From contig VDFB02252616.1 in assembly GCA_007258455.2 (NCBI GenBank), positions 121,246,552-121,310,551 on the forward strand: a stretch of DNA of 64,000 bases, in the 5' to 3' direction. This stretch comes from Sequoia sempervirens. Lineage: Eukaryota > Streptophyta > Pinopsida > Cupressales > Cupressaceae. The number at the start of each line of letters is the position of its first letter. The first letter of the stretch is position 1. This document shows positions 1-10,106 of this stretch, piece by piece. Under the pieces are notes generated by a model. That model ran no database searches. It was not told the origin of the DNA and saw only the letters and a list, made by a program, of their open reading frames with translations. Position numbers and translations under genes: made by a program.

Positions 1-1
1 C

Positions 2-127
2 GGATACCACATAGTTGGGTGGAACGTGCACCTTACTCTGTTGGGTCCCCAGTTTGATCATGGCATTGAGAGCTTCATGGATGGAGAGCTCGTACTTGGA
101 AACAAATTTACTTTCTTTATTGCATAA
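2..127 (+). CDS. possible 3' end of a coding sequence, unidentified
   Basis: An open frame of 41 codons enters from the left edge and ends at TAA (125-127). It has more G and C than the AT-rich DNA after it and reads as a plausible protein end (HLTLLGPQFDHGIESFMDGE near the middle). I recognise no family. It could be the last exon of a host gene or of an element starting outside the window, or chance. Only the contrast in composition and the open frame support it. Confidence 0.2.
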   Translation, partial: GYHIVGWNVHLTLLGPQFDHGIESFMDGELVLGNKFTFFIA

Positions 128-760
128 TTTGTAAATCTTGTATTTGAAAACATCCCTCAATTGTATATGAGGTGAGCAATGTAAATTGTAATTATTATTG
201 AACTACCTCATCAGATGGATGAGTATTGTATAATTTTATCAAATGCAATGTATGAAACATGTTAGTGCTATATGTTATCTTGAATGGAGTTTCAAATGAA
301 ATGCAATGTTTATATTTAATATTTATGTTATTAATTAATATGTGCAATGTGAAATACTAAAGTCATCTATGGGAACTCAAAGTAGTGTAACATCGCGTAA
401 CTTAATGAATGTATGCAATTAACTAACTTAATAATTATACTTTAAAAAAAAATTATTACACTTTTATACACAATTGCAACATTCCGTAGGTTATTATGAC
501 AGGGCATTACATACCAAATGGGGCCTAAAGAATTACTGTGAAAAGATGTGTTGGCAAAGAAAGTGGAAGAATGAATCTATGATAGGATGCATGCAAATGA
601 ATTGTGGATGGAGTTATGGATTAAATTGGTAAGAGATTATAGGTATGCTAGAATTTTTGTTCAAGCATAGATGTTCATATGTGAAAGTTGATAGCTATAA
701 CAAAAGTTTTATAGGTTTGATAAGCGTGACAATATGTCATGTAAAATGGATTTGTATAAA
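128..760. other. no gene seen; AT-rich DNA 5' of a copia-like LTR
   Basis: No open frame or recognisable protein similarity. Because a polypurine tract and LTR follow directly, this is probably the decayed 3' internal end of the LTR element whose other parts lie left of the window, but no RNase H motif could be read in it. Confidence 0.3.
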
Positions 761-1145
761 TTAAGGGGGGGTGTTGGATTTGTAATTTCTCCCATCCTAA
801 TGTAATGACCTCCACCAACATTAAATGAGAAAGAAAAATATTAAACGTAAATTTCTAGACAAAAATAGGATAAGGATAAAAGGTTAAAATTATTAAATGA
901 TTGTTAAGTCAGCCTAAGATGTAAAATTAGTCGACATATGATCTAGCAAGATCTAGAATGATCATTGTATTGTATTAAGACCTCTATAAAAGAGGCATGA
1001 TGTAATTGATTTGATCAAGCAATCAAATACATTTGGTGTAGAATCACGTTCAACAAATCATTGTGTTTAATATGTTTCAATATTTTGTGTGTTGATCTAT
1101 CTCCATCCACCACCATCAATGGGATAATCAAGCTTCCCATCCAAC
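761..1145 (+). mobile_element. polypurine tract and 3' LTR, Ty1/copia-like
   Basis: A polypurine tract ending in seven G (761-771) runs directly into TGTTGGAT (772). The LTR closes with ATCCAACA (1138-1145), a perfect 8-bp inverted terminus with the TG...CA ends expected of LTRs. A TATA box TATAAAAG lies at 985-992, as in an LTR promoter. LTR length is 374 bp. The element would be plus-strand with its body to the left; AATCA (1146-1150) would be one target-site copy. It ends exactly where a lipase fragment begins, so it inserted into that fragment. Assignment to Ty1/copia rests only on LTR style. Confidence 0.6.
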
Positions 1146-1330
1146 AAATCAAAGTACACCTCCAAATTATGACACCCAATTACATTAGGGTTATTCTTCA
1201 AGAAAGGAGATTTCTTTGAGATCAAACACTAATTCTAACCCTACATACTTGTATAACCAAGAAGAGACTCTAGCATGTGCCCCATTAGTTTCTCAATTGA
1301 TTTTCTATCTTTCATGGTTTAACCAAGTGT
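1146..1330 (-). pseudogene. plastid lipase (PLA1-I/DAD1-like) fragment, first copy
   Basis: On the minus strand this reads like the C-terminal third of the lipase at 53675-56832: a MLESL segment, a KKSPFL segment, then the conserved HNLEVYFDLLDG stretch that carries the catalytic histidine of class-3 lipases. A frameshift and stops lie between the two segments. Nucleotide similarity to 55414-55540 is obvious by eye. The fragment is cut on its 3' side by the copia-like LTR and fades out near 1330. It is too short and too damaged to be functional. Confidence 0.65.
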
Positions 1331-1609
1331 CCACATTCTTTTAGAATATTCAGTTCTCACATTAATGTGAATCTAAATATAGTTATAAATCATCACTTTG
1401 TAGATGTTAGTTTTGTAAAATAAAGATTGTGATGTGAATTTATATGAATTGTCCACACAATTATTAACACAAATAATCTTATTATCATCCATGTCAAACA
1501 TATTGTGAATACTAAATTCCTCAAGCTCCCTCTGAGTGCTTTTTATTTTTTCTAAGCACAGGCCCAGGCCTCATTTATTTGAATAATCATCGGGCCCCCT
1601 TTTGTAGAA
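1331..1609. other. no gene seen
   Basis: AT-rich sequence with no open frame and no recognised repeat. Confidence 0.4.
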
Positions 1610-2010
1610 CTTCATCCACTACCGCCACGTGTCCGCCAAGTGCTCCTCGTAGGGAATCCTTCACTCTCCTACTGGATCCCACCATGATTCCATGTCTCCT
1701 CACCGTGGGCACTTCAATGTTGTTTCCCTTCACTTTTCAATCAATCCCCATCTGTGTGCCACATATTGTCTATCAGCATTCACTTTTTGGGTAGACTCCA
1801 CAGTCAGCATCGGTAGTATAGAATGCCTTCACGTGTCTTCACCATGCAGTTTTTCATCACATGGAGGATGAATCAATTATTAGGCCCCAACCTGTCGCCA
1901 CATGTCTCTTTCACAGAGACTTCATCAAATGGAAGGAGAGAGAAAGCAACGTGCCCCGCTAGGTTGCCACATGTTCTAACTACCTTCATTTCTAAATGCT
2001 ACATGTCTAC
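1610..2010. repeat. degenerate ~69-bp tandem array with GCCACRTGTC cores
   Basis: Related cores occur at 1624 (GCCACGTGTC), 1687 (TTCCATGTC), 1758 (GCCACATATTGTC), 1828 (TTCACGTGTC), 1897 (GCCACATGTC) and 1966 (GCCACATGTT), with spacings of 63, 71, 70, 69 and 69 bp; an extra GCTACATGTC sits at 1998. Several units carry a GGCCCC stretch upstream of the core. CACGTG(TC) is the G-box/ABRE core bound by plant bZIP and bHLH factors. The array lies upstream of a gypsy element and is locally GC-rich. It could be a promoter array inside a lost LTR or a simple minisatellite. Confidence 0.5.
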
Positions 2011-2460
2011 ACAAGAGATTGTTGGGATCATTTTTGTCATCTAGAGGGGATGCATCTATTTGAGGAGCGATTACATTCCATGGCCCGAATCTTTTTTGTT
2101 GCAATGGCTAAAGGAAATCATTGTTGCAGGCATCATTGCTCGTGATACGGGATCTATTATGTTACTGACCTACCAGGCGATAGGATTTTTATCTACATGT
2201 ACTACTTCTTCCTTCCAAAAATGAGTTCAAAAGGTACAGAAAAATTAGGGGAAAAACATCAGGCCTTTTATATTACTTTTAGATTATTGTATAAGAAACT
2301 CAGACTATGCTAATGTTCGATCTTTCTATTTTATTAAGCTATGTGATAAAACATCATACTATGCCATTATTATCCTAAATTGTTTATTTGTAGACCTTCT
2401 ATGATTTCAATATAAGCTTGTTGATTTAGACCATGTATTTTGACTCTTATTTTCAGTCAA
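2011..2460. other. no gene seen
   Basis: AT-rich spacer between the tandem array and the repeat at 2461; possibly part of a longer, decayed LTR of the downstream gypsy element. No coding signal. Confidence 0.35.
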
Positions 2461-2787
2461 TGTATATGGAAATTATTTTATGTCATTAGATAAATTATTC
2501 AAGTTTTCATCTTTGATTTATGTTATTCTAGGACATACCAGATTGTTTATTGGGCCTTTAAATCACATTCAAAAGATAGATTTATCATGCCTTACATCTA
2601 AATCTGGGTGCATCACCTTAGTTAGATCTTTATTTTTTATATCTACTTCCTTTTCCCATTACAAAACCCCAAGTACAGAAGAAGTCAACTTCTTAAAAAA
2701 CTCAGAGGTTACTCAATTTAGAACAATTGACCCCCCCACTAACTGAGTTTCCCATAAAGGTTGTTACCTTGCCAATTTTTGGCATCA
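2461..2787 (+). repeat. direct repeat, candidate left LTR remnant
   Basis: About 330 bp shared with 15436-15785, beginning TG(G)TATAT..GGAAATTATTTTATG and ending near TTTTTGGCATCA. Both copies share the long landmark GAGTTTCCCATAAAGG followed by TTGTTACC. They lie 13 kb apart in the same orientation on either side of the gypsy body, the arrangement expected of LTRs. No TSD match was found. It could instead be part of a longer LTR or an unrelated dispersed repeat. Confidence 0.45.
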
Positions 2788-3059
2788 ATAGCTTCTTTTT
2801 TCTAGAATTCCTAATGGGACTACTTAAATGAGTCTAAATATAAAGAGGGTGTTTGAGCCATCGGCCTATTACTAGATCCCAAATAGTAAATAACCATGGT
2901 TTCTTAGTGCCACCACTAGGAACAGTACAAGCCACAACCTAGATAGTGAACATTCTACTCCCTTTACCCCTTCCACTAGCAATGTTGCTATGTGCTAACA
3001 AAAATTATGTGGCATGGGATCCCAGAAGTCCTCTTGTAGCACTGATATCACCTACCATT

Positions 3060-3660
3060 TAGGCCCCTATACCAGTTTTTTCTTTAAAAGTAATACCTAA
3101 ATTTACCAAAGATGGCTCAAGAACACCATCTGAACCTTTGCAAGATGTGGAGAATGTGTGTTTCATGCATGGAGTTACAAACCAAAATATAGAGCTAAGG
3201 TTGCTTGCAGCCTCTTTCAGGGGTAAAGTGCTAGATTGGTACTGCATGTTGCAAGCTAATACTATCACTACCTAGGATCAATTTGGAGACCCTTTCTATG
3301 AAATATTCTTGAATGATGGAGACAAGTCTTCACAATATCATAAGTTGTCAGTCATAAAATAGGCTCCATATGAAGCCATGATTGACTTCAATGCCTGATT
3401 CCATATAACTTGGCAGAGTATTCAGGCTATTATCCTCTCATTGAATGAGTTGGTGTTCATGTTCTACTTAAAATCCATCAACACCAACATCTCGATGATG
3501 ATCCAATCTCTTGGTGGAACCATGCTATCGAACGCATACAATGTCATAGTCAGTGGAGAACAATCTGATAGATGTCAAAAAGTTGCCACCTCAACACATC
3601 ATGCCCATGTTTCCCAAGATGGTAGTTCCTGCCTAGGAGATGTTGTCTACTAGTGTGCCC
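3060..3660 (+). pseudogene. gypsy gag-like remnant
   Basis: One frame reads through this stretch with in-frame stops near 3272, 3358 and 3396. It holds the pattern of plant gypsy Gag: a segment with FRGKVLDWYCML near 3210-3250, then DQFGDPFYEIF, then FMFYLKSINTNISMMIQSLG near 3456-3515. In this family the RLx(A/S)SLxGKAxEWYxxL and WDxLxxxFxxKF motifs belong to the capsid-like domain. No zinc knuckle could be read. The N-terminus is unclear; an ATG at 2814 is one candidate. Confidence 0.6.
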
Positions 3661-4737
3661 AATCCTCCTTAGTCTATGTACACATATTTGGGTGCACCAC
3701 AAAATGTTGCTTCTACATCCAAATCTTCAAAAGATGAGATGAGAAACATCAAGGAAATGTTGTAGACCATTTCCAATGAAATAATTGTCATCAAATGGAA
3801 CTAGTTTGCACCTCTAAAGCCAACCTATCAAAATTATCAAGGCAGAATATCTTCTTACCAACAAAACCAGTTCCAAGGAGGCTCGCACAAAAATCCGTAG
3901 GCACAAACAACTAATCAAATAGTACCAGTACCTTCCTCGTTACAGAGTGCTAACCCAAGCTTGAGCAGAGAGCTAACAATAGGGAAAAATAATTTAGTCG
4001 ATGACATTAACCCTTAGTGCTTCCCCTATGGCGATGCACATATGCCCCAAAACTACCCACGTGGCAATATACCACAAAAGGTGGTAGAACAACATAGCTA
4101 AGGCATAGCGACGGACCACGAAGGTTATGTATATGCCTCTCTACAAATGGAAAACATGGTACTCCCCACAAAAATGCAAGGTATGTCCTTAGAGCAAGAA
4201 ACAGATATTGCCCTTGATCATGCACTCTTCTCATGGATGGAAGAAGAGGAGGTGGTCTTTAGAAATGATGCATCCACATCAAAAATGCCACAACTACAAT
4301 GTGATTACAACACTCACTCAAAGAGGAGATTCATGAGTGAATTAGTCACCTCACAACCAATCAATCTACAACCCAAAAGTGCTTCCAACTAGACACCTAG
4401 TACCTTTGCAGTGGTACAACAATCTATATTGTGAAGGGGAATTATTATAACCAGAGCTAAGGAGCAGAAGCCTCCAAATCCACCACTATTTAATGTGGTG
4501 GAACAATTGAAGAAATCATCCACTAATGTGTCTCTTTGGCATATCTTAGCTCTTCCATAGTAGAAGATATTGCTACAGAAGGCTCTTCGAGAGGATCCAA
4601 TCATTGAGCCAATGAAGAAATTTCTCAAGGGAAAGGTGGTTAATACATCACCTCCTACCAAAGTTCTCACAAATAACATAGAGGAATTCTCCACTGAGAT
4701 TAGAAATAAACGAAACCGAAACCCTTCTTACTAACTC
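3661..4737 (+). pseudogene. decayed gag-protease linker
   Basis: Discontinuous plus-strand coding-like sequence joins gag to protease. The clearest piece, near 4486-4550, reads FNVVEQLKKSSTNVSLWHIL, followed by a KILLQKALRE-like segment, as commonly seen just ahead of the protease in plant gypsy polyproteins. Several stops and at least one frameshift interrupt it. It gives no functional product. Confidence 0.45.
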
Positions 4738-5030
4738 TTATTATGGGAGATAAATTATTACACAATGCCATGATTGACTCCAAAGCTAGCACCACACTCA
4801 TGCCCAAACAGATAGTTGAAGCCTTAGGACTTAGCTATGAACCTTTAAAGAGGGAGGTTATGTAGCTTGATGGGAACACATTCAAAACTGTAGGTGTCAT
4901 CAAAGACCTTCCCTTGACTCTATTCTCCTGCCCTAGCATCACAGTTTCGCAAGATATTGTGATCACACACATTCCTCCCATGTTCGGCCTCTTCTTATCC
5001 TAAGAATTCACTTCAAAGATTGACGGATAT
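4738..5030 (+). pseudogene. retroviral-type aspartic protease remnant
   Basis: The frame reads NAMIDSKASTTLMPKQIVEA from about 4757. It matches the aspartic protease active-site region (usually D-S/T-G-A-S), but the glycine of the triad is replaced by lysine. A KDLPLTLF segment lies downstream near 4908. In-frame stops occur near 4861 and 5001. It is placed after gag and before the RNase H and RT remnants, as expected. It is inactive by both the missing glycine and the stops. Confidence 0.55.
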
Positions 5031-5367
5031 TTGTCTTTGGACTGGTCAAACTTGATCCCAAGGACCAATAATGGAGCTAAAATGAAAATAGTGTTTGAGG
5101 CTCAGCATTCAGAACATGTGGCCAATGAAGCCATGATCAAATTTGAGGCTACCCATACCTCTTTCACCAAGGAGAGAATGTATTGCATGGAGTTACTAGA
5201 GGAAGAAAAATTGACCAAAGATTGGACCAAATCAGAGGAAGTTCTCTTGAGTTAATTTATAGACGTTGATCCTTTTCGAAACTATCATGCTACTGGGTTA
5301 GGCACTTATGTCATCTATGGTGAAGATCAAGTGCTTCTGAATGTCTTGAAGGAACCTAAAAGAGATC

Positions 5368-5760
5368 ATGCATCAGAGCTATGGATGCTACATTTTGATG
5401 GACCAAGACAAAAAGTTGGTGTATGAACGGGGATATGTTTGACATCCCCACACAATGAAAAAAAATTAAGGTCTTTCTACTTCCAGTTCGCTTATTCAAA
5501 CAATGAAGTTGAATATGAAGGACTAGTGCTAGGTCTAAGCCTTGCAAAGTGAATGGGCATCAAGCAATTAATGTTGTTCAAAGATTTTGAACTAGTAGTA
5601 ATCCAAGTATGAGGGGTCTCCATTGCAAAGAATGTCTGCATGAAATCCTATAGACATCGAGTCTGGGACCTAATTAAGGGTTTTGAAGCCTTCAACATGC
5701 AGACAGTGCCCCAAGAACAAATTTTTGAGGCAAACCGCATGGCCACAATCAGATCTTAGT
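5368..5760 (+). pseudogene. archaeal-type RNase H domain (RVT_3 like), upstream of RT
   Basis: Translation gives, in order, LHFDGP (first catalytic Asp, 5391-5408), a TSP turn, NNEVEYEGLVLGLSLAK (catalytic Glu, 5500-5549), LMLFKDFELVVIQV (position of the third acidic residue, ~5570-5610), Y-R-HRVWDLIKGFEAF, and EANRMA at the position of the last motif (usually ADxLA). This is the plant/archaeal type I RNase H fold (RVT_3). Three in-frame TGA codons break it. A separate gypsy RNase H lies after RT at 6893-7345, so the element carried two. As I recall, known plant Tat elements put the extra RNase H between the gypsy RNase H and the integrase, so this upstream position is unusual. Confidence 0.7.
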
Positions 5761-6178
5761 TTGACCCTACCTCTGACCTAATTCATAACAAAAACTCTAT
5801 ACGAGTGATAGTCCGACCGATAATTCCAAATAATGATAAGAGATGGCAAGTGTTTAATAACAATGAACACATCGCCTCATGCATCCAATAGTCAAGAAAG
5901 TTGTCTGACTGACTCCAACCGAAGATTGTTGAGCCCTATGATGGAAAAATCATTCAGCTAAGATCCAACAAGCTTTTGAAAGTACTGGTCACTCTTGAAA
6001 ATCTATTCAATTGCGATGATGTGAGGAATGATAAGGCGAAGTTTGTAGTAGACAAAAGCAATTATGCAGACCTTCAGGTCAGAGATGGAAGAAAGCTCAA
6101 AGCCGAGAAAGATGTTTTGCATCATGATAAAGAAAGGCTCATCAACTTCTATGAGAAGTATGAAGGATTGGTGGCCTA
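5761..6178 (+). pseudogene. decayed spacer between RNase H and RT
   Basis: Coding-like in the polyprotein frame with several stops; the last part is open at 5976-6179. It ends in a segment (LINFYEKYEGLVA, then stop and SYDDLKG) that looks like the region just ahead of the RT fingers in plant gypsy polyproteins. Confidence 0.4.
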
Positions 6179-6892
6179 GTCATATGATGACCTTAAGGGA
6201 AACAATCCCAACATCATCCAACATACAATAGAGCTGATGGAAGGTGCAAAACCAGTTTGCCAAAAACATAGGCTAGTGAATCTGAAGATTGAAGCCTTGA
6301 TGGCGCAAGAACTGACAAAGCTGATTTAGTCTCAGATCGTCTTGTTGATCAAATACAACACATGGGTATCCAACCTGGTTCTAGTCTGAAAGAAGAATAG
6401 AGATATCCGCCTATGTGTTGAATTTCAAGACTTCAATAAAGCATTCCTAAAGGACCACTACTCGCTACCTTCCAAGGATTCAATCTTTCAAAAAGTTGCA
6501 AGATCGATAATGTTTTCCCTATTGGATGGCTTCTCTGGTTATAATCAAATCCAGGTTAAAGAGGAGGACTGACACAAAATGTTCACTACCAAGTGGAAAA
6601 CGTTTTCCTATGCAAAAAAGTCTTTTGGCCTCTCAAATGTAGGAGCCACTTTCTAGTGGGCAATGAATATCACTTTTAGCAAATTGATTAACAAGATTAT
6701 CCTAATCTATTTGGATGATCTGACTATATTCTCTAAGTCAAAGGATGATCACTTTGATCACTTAGAGATAGTTTTCAGAAAATGCCAGGAGTTTGGGGTA
6801 TCCCTGAACCCAAAAAAATGTGTCTTTGGAGTACTGCAAGGAAAGCTATTGGGACATGTAGTGTCCAAATAAGGAATTGCAATTGATCTCGA
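6179..6892 (+). pseudogene. Ty3/gypsy reverse transcriptase remnant
   Basis: Ordered RT motifs are visible: IIQHTIELM, the ...NRDIRLCVEFQDFNKA block (~6399-6440), FSLLDGFSGYNQIQV (~6510-6556), KSFGLSNVGATF (~6618-6650), and the catalytic YLDD at 6708-6719 followed by LTIFSKSKDDH. The two aspartates of the active site remain. Stops interrupt the frame near 6329, 6389, 6569 and 6654, and again at 6870. RT copies retrotransposon RNA into DNA; this copy cannot be translated whole. Confidence 0.85.
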
Positions 6893-7345
6893 GTGGGAGA
6901 AAGAAATCAGAGAGCTTCTCCTACTAATCAACAAGAAATGAGTCCAATCTTTTTGGGGAAGGTTAACTTTGTAAGCAAATTCATTTCAAATTTTGCAAGA
7001 ATAATCAGACCAATCACCATGATGCTAAAAAAGGATCAATTATTCAAATGGACTAAAAAATCTAGAGAATACTTTGAGAAGGTTAAGGATGTTATTTCCT
7101 TAGCTCTTGTATTGGTCAATCCAGACCTATCAAAGGACTTAATAATGTATGTATTCAGCAGCAAGTCAAGCATTGCTAATGTCTTAAGTTCTCAAAGGGA
7201 CGATGAAGGAAAGGGATAACATCTGATAGAATTTCACTCCTAGACTTTAAAGGAATATGAGACCAACTACAACATCATTAAGAGGTAAGCGTTCGCAATT
7301 GTTAAGGGACTCAAGAAGTTATGACATCTAATATCTTGCAACAAG
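6893..7345 (+). pseudogene. Ty3/gypsy connection and RNase H remnant
   Basis: Open at 6893-7219: a connection segment (FVSKFISNFARIIRPITMML, then LFKWTKKSREYFEKVK) followed by the RNase H start (DLIMYVFSSKSSIANVL). After a stop come HLIEFHS and TLKEYETNYNIIKR, the usual end of gypsy RNase H, then FAIVKGLKKL. The first catalytic Asp (usually TDAS) is Ser here. Directly follows RT as in all Ty3/gypsy elements. Confidence 0.7.
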
Positions 7346-7639
7346 GTGATTGTTTATCTCATGCATTCCAATGTGTGTGAATACATCATAGAAGGAAAAA
7401 TCACCAAAAAAAATGGCCAAATGGATCACCAAGATCCTTCCATATGACATTGAGGTCAATCCTATAAAGACTGTTTGAGGAAAAGGACTGTGTGAATATC
7501 TGGTACACAATGAAGAAATGACAGTCGAAGAAGAGCAACTAGAGCTAGTTCTGACGAATGAGTTTGAATCCGAAGGCTACTAGTTGGAAAATAGAGTGAG
7601 ATTCATGCACACTAGAAGGTATTCGCTAGCCCTTCCTTC

Positions 7640-8174
7640 TCAAAAAAGAATATTCTACTGATTGTAGAACAATGAATATGTGCTCATCGAGGGGGTCATT
7701 TTCAAAAGGAACTTCAACAGTGTTCTATTGTGGTGTGTCACCACAGAGCAAGCAAAGAGAATTCTTGACACTTTCCACAACAGTCCCACGAGTGGACACT
7801 TCTCTACGAAGACCACCACTATCAAAATCATGTGCGCTGGGTACTTTTGGCCTATGCTATTCAATGAATCATACTCCTTGGTAAAATCCTACAAGGAATG
7901 CCAATTCTTTGTAGGAAGAAGGAAATTTTTTGTAATACCCATCCAATAGTGGTTGATGAGCCTTTTGCACAATGGGACCTTGATTTCATCAAGATGATTA
8001 ATCTTGCCTACAACGCTGGACACAAATGGATTCTCACGGCCACAGATTACTTCACCAAATGGACCGAGGCCATGGCCCTCAAGAATGTGACAGAGGCAGA
8101 GATAGTGAACTTCCTTGAGGAACTAGTGATGAGATTCAGCCGCCAAAGACCATCATCTTCGATAACTAGTGCCA
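7640..8174 (+). pseudogene. gypsy integrase, N-terminal and core part
   Basis: The open stretch 7680-7949 holds the H2C2 zinc-binding region: H...SGH around 7770-7800, then GYFWPMLF and a VKSYKECQ segment in which the first Cys is Tyr. A frameshift leads to 7898-8174 with the catalytic core: QWDLDFIKMI (first Asp), WILTATDYFTKWTEA, and FDN (second Asp) just before the break. The gene is split here by an 796-bp MITE at 8175-8970; the rest follows at 8975. Integrase inserts the cDNA into the genome. Confidence 0.8.
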
Positions 8175-8970
8175 GAGTATGTGTAGGATCATCATGGAAA
8201 AAATAGGCCCTTAAGTGGCAAAAAATTCAAAAAAATTAGAGTTAGGCAACTTGACGTAAAAATTTGAATAAGTTATCCATATTATTTAAAAAATATGTAA
8301 GAATAGAATCTATAGAAAATTGAATGTAGTTTCTAAACTACTAGGTTTATTTTTTTTTAAATCTATTTGATGAAAATTTGAAATTTCAATGCAGAGTACT
8401 TAAATTTCAGGGAAAAAATAAGAAGTAGGTGTTTGTTTGACCACCCTAACCACAATAAAATGATAAATTTTTTATAAGATTTTAGATATAAGTAGAGGAC
8501 TCATGTCCAATGTGATGCATATGTTTTTGTAATTTTTTTCCAAGTAAATAATTAATTATGAATTTTTTATTACAAATTTTAAAAATTATAAAAACTCATA
8601 TCTCTGACCACCTTAACTTGGTCAAAAACTCGTGAAATTTAATTTTTTATTTTTTAATCCTATAGTATGCAAAGAATAGAATGTGACACATGTTTCGGAT
8701 TCAAAAAATGTGATACCATATGAAAGCTTTAGATATTTTTAAATTAGCCTATCAATCCGGACTTTAGTCATAATTCAAATAGAAAATGAATAATAATTAT
8801 TCACTAAATTCAAAGTAAAGCATAATTTATATTGCTGGAAAGCTGAAAATCTCCTTTAAAAACCCTTTTCATTTCATCAATATTGGGTAAAAAAAAGGTC
8901 GTTAGCCACATACCCTACACATACCCATCATATTGCTAGTTTTTGGCCCATCATGATCTTGTACATACCC
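8175..8970 (+). mobile_element. MITE-like TIR element, copy A
   Basis: 796 bp with ends GAGTATGTGTAGGATCAT and ATGATCTTGTACATACCC (inverted). It is the same family as 22726-23514, 38061-38862 and 48827-49614, whose termini are GGGTATGTGCAGGATCAT. Flanks are GCCA (8171-8174) and ACCA (8971-8974), a 4-bp target duplication with one mismatch. Removing the element and one 4-bp copy rejoins the integrase frame, which fixes both ends. It has no coding capacity; short ORFs shared by copies reflect common descent only. Superfamily unassigned. Confidence 0.8.
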
Positions 8971-8974
8971 ACCA

Positions 8975-9640
8975 AACCTTTCCTAGGCTCTAAGTTATAT
9001 GTCAATTCGCACTCACACATGGCATATTTTTTAAAACCTCATCAAATTACTATCCGCAGGGGAATGACCTAGTTGAGTTGACTAACAAAAATTTAGTCTG
9101 ACTCATCAAAAGAATTGAGTCAGAATACCAAAGAGAATGGCATAAGAACCTTCAAGGAGCACTTTGGGTGGACTGCATAGCTCCCAAACAAGTCCTCAAG
9201 AATTCACCGTATGAGTTATTATATGAGAAAGAAGCACTATTACCCATCTCCAATGAGATTTCTACACTACAACTGCTCAAATCTCTTGAGGTAGAAAAAA
9301 ACAGCGCCATGGTGGTTCGGTTGGCCGAGTTGCTGGAAGTGAAGGAAAATAGGGGAAAGGCCCTGATAGCCATGTCCAAGTGGTAGCGGGTGGTTAAGAG
9401 ATGGTTTGACAAGAAAGCTTTCGACCAAGGTCTAAAGTGTGGAGACCTAGTATTAAAATTCAACGAAAGGGCTACAAAGCCAGGCAAACATAGAAAGTTT
9501 GATAGTCTATGGGAAGGCCCTTTCAAAATAATTCAGTGCAAACAACACAATGCATTTGAATTAGAAAACATGGAAAAAGAAGCATCAAGGATTTCAGTTA
9601 ACGAAATACATCTTAGAATATTTTAATTAAGTTTTAACTT
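8975..9640 (+). pseudogene. gypsy integrase, C-terminal part
   Basis: Continues the integrase after the MITE: FALTHGIFFKTSSNYYPQGN (~9004-9065) and a VELTNKNL segment with the catalytic Glu of DD35E, then a helix-rich part (9168-9386) and a C-terminal domain (9390-9626) with GDLVLKFNERATKPGKHRKF and LWEGPFKI, the usual gypsy GPY/F-type end. There is no chromodomain. Stops occur near 8998, 9108 and 9384. The frame ends at TAA 9624-9626. Confidence 0.8.
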
Positions 9641-10106
9641 ATTATGTCGCCAATGTAAATATCTAAGTATTATAATTGTTTTCTTTTATTTTTTTAGTAG
9701 CCAATATTTCAATTAAATTCCATGGTGCGAAGGAGCATAAAATAATGGGACCCATTATTGCAAGAAATAGAGAAAAATAACTTGCAACTCATGAAGCAGA
9801 GAAAAATGACACCTGTATGCAAAATTGAAATGAACACATATGTGCAGAAAGGGAAAAGAGAATCCACATTGCAAAATCAAAAGAAAAAGGAGGTTGAATT
9901 TTAATATAAGTTGTATATTCATATATATACGGAAATATAAACTTTGGTAATACATTTCAAAATGGCTATGAGGCCATGCTTTTCAAATATATCTATATAT
10001 TCTACGGTTTCTTCATATATATGTGTGGTAAGGAATTTTCCAGGCATATATACAAAAAATGGATTAAAAAAGTGATGATTTCTTAAAACATAAAAAGTTT
10101 TTAGTC
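9641..10106. other. no gene seen
   Basis: AT-rich spacer between the integrase end and the antisense ORF. Nothing recognised. Confidence 0.4.
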
